Source of the DNA: Streptomyces sp. HPF1205
GTDB taxonomy: Bacteria > Actinomycetota > Actinomycetes > Streptomycetales > Streptomycetaceae
Direction: 5' to 3'
Length of the DNA: 64,000 nt
Assembly: GCF_020400825.1 (NCBI RefSeq)
Contig: NZ_JAINVH010000012.1
Location: forward strand, 1 to 64,000
The stretch's first letter is position 1. Each line of letters starts with the position of its first letter. Below are positions 44,782-53,016 of the stretch, piece by piece. A program made the position numbers and the translations under genes. Below the pieces are notes generated by a model. It saw nothing but the letters and a program-made list of their open reading frames with translations, was not told the origin of the DNA and did no database searches.

Positions 44782-44839
44782 CTAGCGTACCGGTGAGCAG
44801 GTCCCAACGAGGTTCACCGCAGGGTGAGGAGGGGTGTTC

Positions 44840-46447
44840 ATGACATCCACGACGGCGTTCGTACTGGTCCCGGGCGCGCATACGGGCGGCTGGGTGTGGG
44901 AGGCGGTGGCCGGGGCGCTGCGGGCGCAGGGCGCGCACGCGTACCCGGTGACGTTGACGGGGATGGGCGAGGGCCACGTGCCCGGCGGTCCGGGGCCCGC
45001 GGCCACCACGGGCCCGGGGCCGGACCTGGAGACGCACATCCAGGACATCGTGCGGCTGGTCGACTCGATCACGGCCTCCCGGGTCGTGCTCGTCGGTCAC
45101 TGCTACGGCGTCCACCCCATGCTCGCCGCCGCCGGGCGGCGCCCGGGGCGGGTCGACCGCCTCGTCTTTGTCGACACCGCCGTACCGGCGGACGGCGCCT
45201 TGCCGCTGGAGCTGCTGCCCGACCGGGCGCTGCGGCAGCGGCCGGCCGCCGAGACGGCGGGCGGCGCGACGGTGGAGGCGGCGTCGGCGCAGGACGGTGC
45301 CGCGCTGCCCTCCAGGACCCCGGCCGGCGCCGCCGCGCCCCCCGCCGACTGGGCCCGCTGGGGCAGCACCGCCGGTGTCCCCGAGGAAGCCCTGGCCGAA
45401 CTGGCCCACCGCGCCGTGCCCCAGCCCGCCCGTACTTTCACCCAGCCGCTGCGCACCGGCGAGGCCGCCCGCGGCGTGCCGACCACGGGCGTGCTGTGCA
45501 CCGCCAACGGGTCGAGCATCGCCCTCGTGCAGTCCCTGGTCCGGCTCGGTGACCCGCGACTGCGGGAACTGGCCGACCCGCGGGTGGGCTTCTTCGAACT
45601 GGACACCGGGCACTGGCCGATGCTGTCCGCCCCCGCCGAACTGGCCCGGGTGCTGCGCCGGGCGGCCGCCGGCGAGGGACACCGCCTGACGCCCGCGGGC
45701 GAGGAACCGCCCGGGCACCTGCGGCCGTTCCTGCTCGACGTACCCCAAGCGGCCGGCGCCCCCGCCGTCACCCGGGAGCGCGTCGGCAACGTCGACCTGT
45801 ACATGTCCGGGGACGGCGATCCGCGACCCGCGGTCGTGTTCGTGCACGGCGGCCCCGTTCCGGCGGGCGCCCGGCCGACTCCGCGGGACTGGCCGGTGTT
45901 CACGGGGTACGGCCGGCACGTCGCCGCGAGCGGGGGAATCGGGGTCACGTTCGACCACACGCTGCACGACCTGGGGGACTACGAACGGGCGGCCGGCGAC
46001 GTGGCGGCGGCGGTGGACCTGGTGCGGGTCCACCCGCGGGTGGACCCGGAGCGGGTCGCGCTGTGGTTCATGTCCGCGGGGGGCCTGCTCGCGGCGGACT
46101 GGCTGGCCGGACCCCCGCCGTGGCTGCGCTGCGTGGCCGCCTCCTACCCCGTGCTCGCCCCCCTCCCGGGCTGGGGCCTGGCGGACACCCGCTTCCGGCC
46201 CGCGGTCGCCGTCCGGAAGGCGGGCCGACTGCCCGTCGTGCTCACCCGGGTCGAACTGGAGCGCCCCGAAATCGCCGCCACCGTAGCGGAGTTCCTCGCC
46301 GCGGCCACCGACTGCGGCGCCGATGTCGACGTCATCGACGTGCCGGGGGCCCGCCACGGCTTCGAGTCCTTGGACCACACGGAACCGGCCCGCCGGGCGG
46401 TCGAGCGGGGGGTGCGCACGGTCCTGGCGCATCTGCGGTCCTCGTAG
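44840..46447 (+). CDS. Double alpha/beta hydrolase fusion
   Basis: 535 residues; ATG 44840 after GAGGAGGGG. Two hydrolase domains in one chain. The N-terminal one (1 to about 280) starts AFVLVPGAHTGGWVWEAVAG and has the elbow VLVGHCYGVHPM, with Cys88 at the usual Ser position, and FFELDTGHWPMLS with the His. The C-terminal one (about 290-535) has VVFVHGGPVPAG, the elbow LWFMSAGGLLAADWL with Ser412, and DVPGARHGFESLD with the His, like dienelactone hydrolases. Substrates are unknown. It is divergent from MerR with the dyad between. Confidence 0.85.
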   Translation: MTSTTAFVLVPGAHTGGWVWEAVAGALRAQGAHAYPVTLTGMGEGHVPGGPGPAATTGPGPDLETHIQDIVRLVDSITASRVVLVGHCYGVHPMLAAAGRRPGRVDRLVFVDTAVPADGALPLELLPDRALRQRPAAETAGGATVEAASAQDGAALPSRTPAGAAAPPADWARWGSTAGVPEEALAELAHRAVPQPARTFTQPLRTGEAARGVPTTGVLCTANGSSIALVQSLVRLGDPRLRELADPRVGFFELDTGHWPMLSAPAELARVLRRAAAGEGHRLTPAGEEPPGHLRPFLLDVPQAAGAPAVTRERVGNVDLYMSGDGDPRPAVVFVHGGPVPAGARPTPRDWPVFTGYGRHVAASGGIGVTFDHTLHDLGDYERAAGDVAAAVDLVRVHPRVDPERVALWFMSAGGLLAADWLAGPPPWLRCVAASYPVLAPLPGWGLADTRFRPAVAVRKAGRLPVVLTRVELERPEIAATVAEFLAAATDCGADVDVIDVPGARHGFESLDHTEPARRAVERGVRTVLAHLRSS

Positions 46448-46525
46448 GGCCCGACCCGGAGCGCACGACATCGACCCCGGCGGGGAACGGGGTCGTGCGA
46501 CCGTGCCCGACCCCGGCGGGTGCGG

Positions 46526-47068
46526 TCAGCGCGCTCCGAGGCCGTTCAGGAAGGTGTCGACGACGAGGTCGGCGGCTTGCGCGGGGCTCAGGTGCGGCAT
46601 CTGCCGCGCGACGAGGTGCATGAGCTGCGGCAGCAGCGCGGCGGCCCAGCCCTCCGGTGACGCGGGGCGCAGCACGCCCTCGTCGGTGGCCCGTTGGAGG
46701 AAGCGGTCGACCTCGCGCCGCGACACCTCACGCCGCTCCCGGACGGCGTCGTCGGCGAGCATGCGGGTGAGGTCGACGGGCCACATGCGGTTGACCGCGA
46801 TGATGTTCTCCACGTAGCGGTGCAGGGCGACGGCGACGGGCGCCTCGCGCAGCCGCGCGTCCTCGATGGCCCGCTCGATGGCCTCCAGCCGCGACACGTA
46901 GATCGCGGCGAGCAGGTCCTCGCGGGAGGCGAACCGCCGGTACACCGTACGCCGGTCCACGCCGGCCTCGGCGGCGATGCTCGCGATGCTCGCGCCCGGA
47001 TCGGAGGCGAGCATGCGCGCCCCGGTGGTCAGGACCGCTTCCAGGTTGCGCGCCGCGTCAGCTCTCAC
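46526..47068 (-). CDS. TetR-family regulator
   Basis: 180 residues, GTG 47068. HTH: NLEAVLTTGARMLASDPGAS, IASIAAEAGVDRRTVYRRFA, SREDLLAAIY. The ligand domain is ordinary. Its start overlaps the end of the CGNR gene by 11 bp on the same strand, so the two regulators are co-transcribed and coupled. The target is unknown. Confidence 0.9.
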   Translation of the reverse strand: MRADAARNLEAVLTTGARMLASDPGASIASIAAEAGVDRRTVYRRFASREDLLAAIYVSRLEAIERAIEDARLREAPVAVALHRYVENIIAVNRMWPVDLTRMLADDAVRERREVSRREVDRFLQRATDEGVLRPASPEGWAAALLPQLMHLVARQMPHLSPAQAADLVVDTFLNGLGAR

Positions 47069-47717
47069 GCGGCTCAGTGTAGTCGGCGTGAAACATCAGG
47101 CGTCTACTGTCCCGCCGATGTGGCGCGGTGGACGGCACGCACCCGAAGGACCGCGCCCCCCAGGCACCGGCGGGCGTGTTCTTCTTGCGGGCGCGGTAGG
47201 CGGCGGCTTTGATCTTGTTTCCGCAGGATTCCATGCCGCACCATTGGCGGCGCATGCCGCGGGAGCGGTCGATGTAGACGCGGGTGCATTCGGGGTTGCT
47301 GCATTCCTTGAGGAGGGGTACGTCGGGTCCGCTGAGGAGTTCGACGGCCTGGCGGGCGACGGTGGCCAGTGCTTCTTCCGGTGTGGCCGAGGTGCGGCGG
47401 CCGTTCGGGGTGAGCTGCGGTACGGCGGCGGGTTTGCGGGCCGCGGCGTTGAGCACGTCCAGGGCCCGCGGCTGGTAGTCCTCGCCGAGTCGGCGGGCGG
47501 TGACCAGGCTGTAGATGGCTTCTCGTACGGTCACTGCCTGGTCGACGTCCGCCTGGCGGCTGGGGGCGAGTGCGTCGACGATTCCGGCTTCCAGGTACCA
47601 GGCGTCCAGCCGGTCCGGTGCCGCGAACATCTCGAAGCGCGTCGATCGCCTGGCCCGCAGGGTCGCGGCGAAGTCCAGCGCCGGGTGGTCGCAGACGAAG
47701 ACATGGGTGAGATTCAT
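47058..47717 (-). CDS. CGNR zinc-finger (ABATE) regulator
   Basis: 219 residues, ATG 47717. ABATE domain: VCDHPALDFAATLRARRSTR and AVTVREAIYSLVTARRLGED. The zinc finger is CSNPECTRVYIDRS and RQWCGMESCGNKIKAAAYRA, with Lys in place of the final Arg of CGNR. The C-terminal 40 residues after the finger look extra and include the overlap with TetR, so the true stop region may have been extended. It is the first gene of a two-regulator operon. Confidence 0.85.
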   Translation of the reverse strand: MNLTHVFVCDHPALDFAATLRARRSTRFEMFAAPDRLDAWYLEAGIVDALAPSRQADVDQAVTVREAIYSLVTARRLGEDYQPRALDVLNAAARKPAAVPQLTPNGRRTSATPEEALATVARQAVELLSGPDVPLLKECSNPECTRVYIDRSRGMRRQWCGMESCGNKIKAAAYRARKKNTPAGAWGARSFGCVPSTAPHRRDSRRLMFHADYTEPRES

Positions 47718-47780
47718 GTCACCATTTTGACAGGTGATGGTAGGGGCGGCAACGGGCCGCTGCTGACGGGAAGCACGGAA

Positions 47781-48572
47781 TCACCGGCGCGCGGCCCTGG
47801 GCTCGGGCCGGCCCGAGGCGCGGCCCTGGGCGGTCCCGCCCTCGTCGGGCCCTTCTGACCCGCCGGGCTCGCCTGGCTCGTCCGCAGCGTCGAGCGTGTC
47901 GTCGAGCTCGTCGAACTCGTCGAGCCACTGGGGGTGGTGGCGCCGCGCCCACGCGCGGCTGACGAAGCCGGTGCGCATGCCCGGCGCCGTCTCCGGGTCC
48001 GCGTAGGCCTTCCGGACGTGGCCGGCCAGGACGATCACGATCGCCCAGGCGAGGAAGTCGTGGATGAAGATCGCGCTGGTGCGGGAGACGGAAGGCAGCA
48101 GGCCCATGAACCACATGAGCAGGCCGGTGGCCATCATCACCAGCACCGCGCCGGCGATCCAGCCCGCGTAGAGCTTCTGGCCGGCGTTGAACTTGCCCGC
48201 CGGACGCACCCGCGGCGAGCGCGTACGCCTCAGGGCGGCTCGCAGCCACTGCCGGTCGTACGGCGCGAAGCGGTTCAGCCGCCGCAGGTCCGCCCGGAAG
48301 GCGGGGGAGAGCAGGCCGAGGAGGGCCGGCAGCGGCAGCGCGATGCCCGACCACTCGTGCACGGTGACCATCAGGGTCCGCCGCCCGACGAGCTGGGCGA
48401 GCGGCCCCAGGTACAGGCAGGCCGCGGTGACCAGGCACAGCAGCATCAGCAGGCCGGTGCTCCGGTGCACCATGCGCTCGGCCCGGCTGAACCGCCGGAT
48501 CCGGCCCGCGTGTTCAGCCCTGGACGCCGCCGTCGTTCTTGTCCGCTCCGTCGAGCCAGCCGTCGATGTCAT
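47781..48572 (-). CDS. Membrane cytochrome b partner of the molybdopterin enzyme
   Basis: About 263 residues from ATG 48572, which overlaps the upstream gene by 58 bp; a later ATG near 48473 is possible. Four membrane helices: TGLLMLLCLVTAACLYLGPL, WSGIALPLPALLGLLS, LYAGWIAGAVLVMMATGLLM and FIHDFLAWAIVIVLAGHVRK. His residues in MVHRSTG, VTVHEWSG, FIHDF and AGHVR are placed like the haem ligands of cytochrome b561/formate-dehydrogenase gamma proteins. It would pass electrons to or from the Tat-exported oxidoreductase. The Asp/Glu/Gly-rich tail is low-complexity. Confidence 0.85.
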   Translation of the reverse strand: MTSTAGSTERTRTTAASRAEHAGRIRRFSRAERMVHRSTGLLMLLCLVTAACLYLGPLAQLVGRRTLMVTVHEWSGIALPLPALLGLLSPAFRADLRRLNRFAPYDRQWLRAALRRTRSPRVRPAGKFNAGQKLYAGWIAGAVLVMMATGLLMWFMGLLPSVSRTSAIFIHDFLAWAIVIVLAGHVRKAYADPETAPGMRTGFVSRAWARRHHPQWLDEFDELDDTLDAADEPGEPGGSEGPDEGGTAQGRASGRPEPRAARR

Positions 48573-49242
48573 AACCACGCTCCTCCCAGTACCCGGGGAC
48601 GACCGTGTCGGTGACCGAGATGCCGGACAGCCACTTGGCCGACTTGTAGAAGTACATCGGGGCCGCGTACAACCGCACCGGACCGCCGTGCGCATGGCTG
48701 ATCGGCTTGTCCTGCATCTGCAGGGCCACCAGCATGTCCGGCCGGCGGGCCTGGTCCAGGGTGAGGTTCTCGGAGTAGGCCCCGTCGAAACAGGTGAAGC
48801 GCAGCGCCCTGCCCCGCGGGCGCACACCCACCGCGTCCAGCAGGTCCGACAGCCTCACCCCGGTGAAGGGCGTGTTCGGTACCCGCCACCCGTCCGTGCA
48901 CTGCACGTCGTGCACCACCCGCGTCTGCGGCATCGCCCGCAGGTCGGCCAGCCGCAGCGTCATCGGCCTGTCGACCAGTCCGGAGATCCGCAGCGTGTAG
49001 TCCGTCTCGTCCTTGTGCGGTACGGACCCGACGACGCTGTAGTAGCGGAAGCCGCCCGGATTCGGCAGCAGGCCGCTGAGACCCGTCGGGTCGGCCTGCG
49101 AGGCCTTGGCCAAGAACGCGTCCCAGCCGCGCTGCAGGGGCGGCGCGGCGGCGAGCCCCGCCACCCCGAGCCCCAGCATGCCCAGCATCGCCCGCCGCCC
49201 TACCGGCGGCCCCTCGGCTCCTGCCTTCGGCCGGTCTGCCAT
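48514..49242 (-). CDS. Tat-exported molybdopterin-dependent oxidoreductase (sulfite-oxidase/YedY fold)
   Basis: 242 residues, ATG 49242. A twin-arginine signal (GRRAMLGMLGLGVAGLAAAP) indicates export folded with cofactor. The core has DYTLRISGLVDRPMTLRLAD, VVHDVQCTDGWRVPNTPFTG with the Mo-coordinating Cys, RFTCFDGAYSENLTLDQA, and HAHGGPVRLYAAPMYFYKSA with KWLSGISVTD. This is the sulfite-oxidase-like fold of YedY/MsrP relatives. The substrate is unknown; repair of oxidised methionine is one option. Its cytochrome b partner follows with overlap. Confidence 0.9.
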   Translation of the reverse strand: MADRPKAGAEGPPVGRRAMLGMLGLGVAGLAAAPPLQRGWDAFLAKASQADPTGLSGLLPNPGGFRYYSVVGSVPHKDETDYTLRISGLVDRPMTLRLADLRAMPQTRVVHDVQCTDGWRVPNTPFTGVRLSDLLDAVGVRPRGRALRFTCFDGAYSENLTLDQARRPDMLVALQMQDKPISHAHGGPVRLYAAPMYFYKSAKWLSGISVTDTVVPGYWEERGYDIDGWLDGADKNDGGVQG

Positions 49243-49878
49243 CGTCCGCGCTCCTTCCCGGGCCCTGGTGAGCCACATGTGCTCAACGGGCGGACATTCC
49301 TCGTGAGCGCCCGTGCCGCACCGCGCGACACCATGACAGTCACTTATTGAACTGGTGACGAGTATTGGCTCTCGCGGGCCGGGCGTCAAGGCGGGTCCGC
49401 ACCCGCTCCACCTCCCGAGCAGCCGAAACGCCCGTCGGCGGGCCGACGGGCGCCTGCCGGCGGCAGCCGCACGGCACCGCGGTCACCGAACGGGCACACC
49501 CGAGGGGGTCGGGCCGGGGGAGGACCGCGCGGACGCCGCGACGTGTCGTGCGCGATGCAGTCGAATGGCTTAGGCGTGCGACGCCGGGCGCGGGTCCGTG
49601 GCGCGCCCCACAGCGCCGAATCGGTTCCTGACCAGCCACTTCCCGCGGCAAAGGCCGCAATGCGCCCGGCCGTTCGCCCTCGGTCGCCGGGCTGCGCGGC
49701 AGACCGCCGGCGGACCGTCATGTGACGGATGCCACCGGCCCGGCCCGTGGGCGAGGGTGTGGCCATGGCCGCCCACGCGGCCCGTACGACACGTCAAGCA
49801 CATGACGCATATGAAGCCGTGAAGCATGTGAACACATGTCTTCGGCAACGGCAGTTCCGTCCCAGGAAGGGGTTTTTC
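49243..49878. other. 636-bp divergent intergenic region with CACATG/CATGTG elements
   Basis: It lies between the molybdopterin-enzyme gene and the secreted esterase. No gene is supported. The motif CATGTG/CACATG recurs: a palindrome CACATGTG at 49274-49281, a copy near 49718, and CATGTG-AA-CACATG at 49825-49838, 40 bp before the esterase start. A possible minus-strand promoter segment (TTATTGAACTGG) is near 49344. Confidence 0.5.
49825..49838. promoter_or_regulatory. Dyad CATGTG-AA-CACATG upstream of the esterase
   Basis: A perfect 6-bp-arm inverted repeat 41 bp before the GTG of the secreted esterase; the same half-site occurs at two other places in this intergenic region. Confidence 0.45.
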
Positions 49879-50724
49879 GTGGTCAGCATCAAGGGTGTCA
49901 AGCGCAAGCGGCTGGTGACGAGCGCGTTCGTGACCGCCGCGGCCGGGGCCGCCGCCTTCGGCACCTTCGCCGTGAGCGCGAACGCGAACGCCGCTGTCCC
50001 GGCGCACCCGGTCCACCGGCCGACCATCGTCCTCGAACACGGCGCCTTCGCCGACGCCTCCAGCTGGAACGGCGTGATCGAGAAGCTGCGGGCGGACGGC
50101 TACCCGGTCGTCGCCGCCGCCGACCCGCTGCGCGGCCCCGGCGCCGACGCCGCCTCCCTGCGCAGCCTCCTCCACCACATCCAGGGCCCCAAGATCCTCG
50201 TGGGGCACTCCTACGGCGGCTCGGTGATCAGCGAGGCCGGGGCGAACGACCCCGAGGTCAAGGCGCTGGTCTACGTCGCCGCCTTCCTCCCGGCCCCGGG
50301 CGAGACGGCACTGGGCCTGACGAACAAGTACCCCGGCTCCACCCTCCCCGACGCCCTGGACCCGGTCCCGTTCACGACCCCCGACGGCGCCACCGGCACC
50401 GACCTCTACATCCAGCAGGACAAGTTCCACCACCAGTTCGCCGCCGACGTGCCCGCCGACCAGGCGGCCCTCATGGCGGCCGAGCAGCGGCCCATCGCCC
50501 AGTCCGCACTGGAGGAGCCGGCCACGGCCGCCGCCTGGCAGAGCAAGCCCAGCTGGGACGTCATCACCACCGAGGACCTCAACATCCCGCCCGCCGTGCA
50601 GCGGTTCATGGCCGAACGCGCCCACGCCCACACCACCGAGGTGGCCGCCTCGCACTCCGTCGCGGTCTCCCACCCCGGTCTCGTCGCCCGCGTGATCGAG
50701 GAGGCCGCGCGCGCCACCCGGTGA
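49879..50724 (+). CDS. Secreted alpha/beta hydrolase (EstC/salicylate-esterase-like)
   Basis: 281 residues; GTG 49879 follows AGGAAGGGG. Signal peptide: KRKRLVTSAFVTAAAGAAA, with cleavage after SANANA. The hydrolase has IVLEHGAFADASSWNGVIEK, the nucleophile elbow ILVGHSYGGSVISEAG with Ser, and TEVAASHSVAVSHP with the His. It resembles extracellular esterases with the EHGAFADASSW motif, of unknown substrate. It is monocistronic with a strong terminator downstream. Confidence 0.9.
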   Translation: MVSIKGVKRKRLVTSAFVTAAAGAAAFGTFAVSANANAAVPAHPVHRPTIVLEHGAFADASSWNGVIEKLRADGYPVVAAADPLRGPGADAASLRSLLHHIQGPKILVGHSYGGSVISEAGANDPEVKALVYVAAFLPAPGETALGLTNKYPGSTLPDALDPVPFTTPDGATGTDLYIQQDKFHHQFAADVPADQAALMAAEQRPIAQSALEEPATAAAWQSKPSWDVITTEDLNIPPAVQRFMAERAHAHTTEVAASHSVAVSHPGLVARVIEEAARATR

Positions 50725-50771
50725 TCCGGACCCGGCCTGCCGCATGTCAGCCGCGGCACGCCGGGCCCCGC

Positions 50772-50820
50772 GACGGCTCGCCCCCCTCGCCGCCCACGAG
50801 GCCGAGGGGGGCGAGCCGTC
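50772..50820 (+). terminator. Strong terminator after the esterase
   Basis: GACGGCTCGCCCCCCTCG (50772-50789) pairs perfectly with CGAGGGGGGCGAGCCGTC (50803-50820): 18-bp stem, 13-nt loop. Confidence 0.85.
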
Positions 50821-50998
50821 CCCGTACGCTCGACGTCCCCGCCGCCGGCCCCGTCCCGGCCGCACCGGCAGCCCCCCGGCACACACCTACCGGTGGGTGA
50901 GCCCGCGTCATACGCCGGCGGGGCCCGCATACCGACGGCGGACGTGCGCCTGGACGGCTGCGGCGCACACACACGCGCGCCCCTGGCAAGCTGAACCC

Positions 50999-51643
50999 AT
51001 GGCTGCTTCAACGACACACAGGTCCATGGCCGCTCGCGTCGAGGAACTCCTGGCGCCCGGAGGTGCGCTGCCCATCGTCGCCGCCGGCGATCCGGTGCTG
51101 CGGGGCGCCGCCGAGCCGTACGACGGCCAGTTCGACGACGCGCTGCTCGACCGGTTCGTGGCCGCGCTGCGCGAGACGATGCACGCGGCCCCCGGGGTGG
51201 GCCTGGCGGCGCCCCAGGTCGGCATCCCGCTGAGCATCGCGGTGATGGAGGACCCGGCCCCCGGATCCCCGGAGGTGCTCGCGGCGCGGGAACGCGCCCC
51301 CCTGCCGTTCCGGGTGCTGGTCAACCCCTCGTACCAGGCCGAGGGGGACGCCAAGGCGGCGTTCTTCGAGGGGTGCCTGAGCGTGCCCGGCTGGCAGGCG
51401 GTCGTCGCCCGGCACGCCCGGATACGGCTGCGGGGGCAGGACGAGCGCGGCCGCGCGATCGACGAGGTCCTCACCGGCTGGCCGGCGCGCATCGTCCAGC
51501 ACGAGACCGACCACCTGCGCGGCACCCTCTACCTGGACCTGGCCCTCACCCGGTCGCTGTCCAGCAACGAGGCGGTGGCGGAGCACTGGTCGCAGCCCAC
51601 CCCCGAGACGGCCGCCCGTGCCCTGGGCTTCGACCTGCCCTGA
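50999..51643 (+). CDS. def: Peptide deformylase
   Basis: Removes the formyl group from the N-terminal methionine of new proteins, using a metal ion. 214 residues, ATG 50999. The three motifs are intact: GVGLAAPQVG, EGCLSVPGW with the metal Cys, and QHETDHLRGTLY with two His and the catalytic Glu. The N-terminus is about 30 residues longer than the shortest deformylases. It stands alone, not next to fmt, so it is probably one of several Streptomyces paralogues; some confer tolerance to actinonin-like inhibitors. Confidence 0.95.
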   Translation: MAASTTHRSMAARVEELLAPGGALPIVAAGDPVLRGAAEPYDGQFDDALLDRFVAALRETMHAAPGVGLAAPQVGIPLSIAVMEDPAPGSPEVLAARERAPLPFRVLVNPSYQAEGDAKAAFFEGCLSVPGWQAVVARHARIRLRGQDERGRAIDEVLTGWPARIVQHETDHLRGTLYLDLALTRSLSSNEAVAEHWSQPTPETAARALGFDLP

Positions 51644-51808
51644 CCGCTCCCGCCGTCCGCGTCGCGCCCGGCCCGGCGCCGCCTGGCAGCCGGCGCCGGG
51701 CGGGCGTCGTGTCCGGCGTCCCGGGAGCCGCCGCCGCACGGGGCTCGCCTGACGCCGCGGCAGGGCGCGGCGGGGCGGGGCGCGCACGCGGCAGGCGCGG
51801 CCCGCGCG

Positions 51809-52831
51809 TCATCCGGCCGCGCCGCCGGAGCGCGGGTCGGCCGGCGGCGCGGACTCGTGGAACCAGCCGCGCTGCGCGGCCAGCGCCGCCGCCTGGAAAC
51901 GGGTGGCCGCGCCCAGGTCGGTCAGCAGCCGGTGGATGCGACGCTGCGTGGTGCGCTGACTCCAGCCCTGGGCACGGGCGATGGCCGTGTCCGTACAGCC
52001 GGAACCGAGCAGCGTCAGCAGCGCGCGCGTCTCGGCGTCGGGCCGGCCCGGGCGCTCGTCCGCCGGGCCCGCGCCGGTCAGCGGCGCCGCCCGCTCCCAC
52101 TCGGCCTCGAACAGCGCCTCCAGCGCCGCCAGCATCGGCGAACGGTGGATCAGGTAGGCCGCCGCATGCCCGCCGGGCGCCAGACTGAACGGGATCACCG
52201 CGGCCTGGTCGTCCCCGATCACCAGCTTCAGCGGCAACTGCGCGCGCACCCTGGCCTGTTCGCCGGTCCGTACGCTGGGCAGGATGTCGGTCTCCAGCCG
52301 CCCCGGCCAGGCCACCGCCGCCCGGTCGTAGATCACCCGGTGGACGACGCCGACCCGCTGCCGCCGTACCTGCGTGTGCAGGTTGCTGCCGGGACGGTCG
52401 ACGTACGGGGGCCGGTCGAACGCGCGGACCTGGCGGCGCGAACCGTCGGTGAGCCGGTGCACCGCCGCGCTGATGTCCTCGCGGTCGGTGAGCAGTTCCA
52501 CCGCGATGTCGGGATCGCTGATGCGCAGCGCCTCGCGGTGGGACTCGGCGAGCCGCCGCACCAGGGAGCGTGCCGCGTCCAGCCGGTGCTCGCGCTCCTG
52601 GATGAGCGCGGTGAGCGCGACATCCGGCGCCGCCGCGCTGAAACGCGGCGGGCGGCCCGCGGCCCGCGTCGCGAGCCCGTCCCTGACCATCGCGGACAGC
52701 AGCCGCCCCGTCGCGTTCACGGACAGGCCGCACGCGGCGGCAAGTTGCGCGGCGGTGCCGCGCGGCAGACCCACCAAGGCGGTGTACACCCTTTGTGTTT
52801 CCGCGGTGAGTCCGACGACCTCGAATTCCAT
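51809..52831 (-). CDS. TrmB/LuxR-type transcriptional regulator
   Basis: 340 residues, ATG 52831. The N-terminus is a TrmB-like winged helix (LTAETQRVYTALVGLPRGTA, AQLAAACGLSVNATGRLLSA). The C-terminus has a LuxR-like HTH (RALLTLLGSGCTDTAIARAQ, GWSQRTTQRRIHRLLTDLGA). The central part is probably a ligand domain. It is divergent from the S8-like protease gene with a 185-bp gap, and such regulators often sit beside secreted subtilases in Streptomyces, so it probably controls that gene. Confidence 0.85.
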   Translation of the reverse strand: MEFEVVGLTAETQRVYTALVGLPRGTAAQLAAACGLSVNATGRLLSAMVRDGLATRAAGRPPRFSAAAPDVALTALIQEREHRLDAARSLVRRLAESHREALRISDPDIAVELLTDREDISAAVHRLTDGSRRQVRAFDRPPYVDRPGSNLHTQVRRQRVGVVHRVIYDRAAVAWPGRLETDILPSVRTGEQARVRAQLPLKLVIGDDQAAVIPFSLAPGGHAAAYLIHRSPMLAALEALFEAEWERAAPLTGAGPADERPGRPDAETRALLTLLGSGCTDTAIARAQGWSQRTTQRRIHRLLTDLGAATRFQAAALAAQRGWFHESAPPADPRSGGAAG

Positions 52832-53016
52832 GCGTACTCCGGTCTTTCCTGGCCACCGGCCGCCACCTGGCGGAAGCCGGCCACGCCGCAATCTTGCGCC
52901 CCCTGCGCGCCGGTTGGCATCTTCCCCCTGAGACAAGGGGCGTTGTCCTGCGCGGATGCACGCGGGCCCACGTCCCTGTCGCATATGCGCACCTGTTCGC
53001 CACCGGAAGGCCTTCC

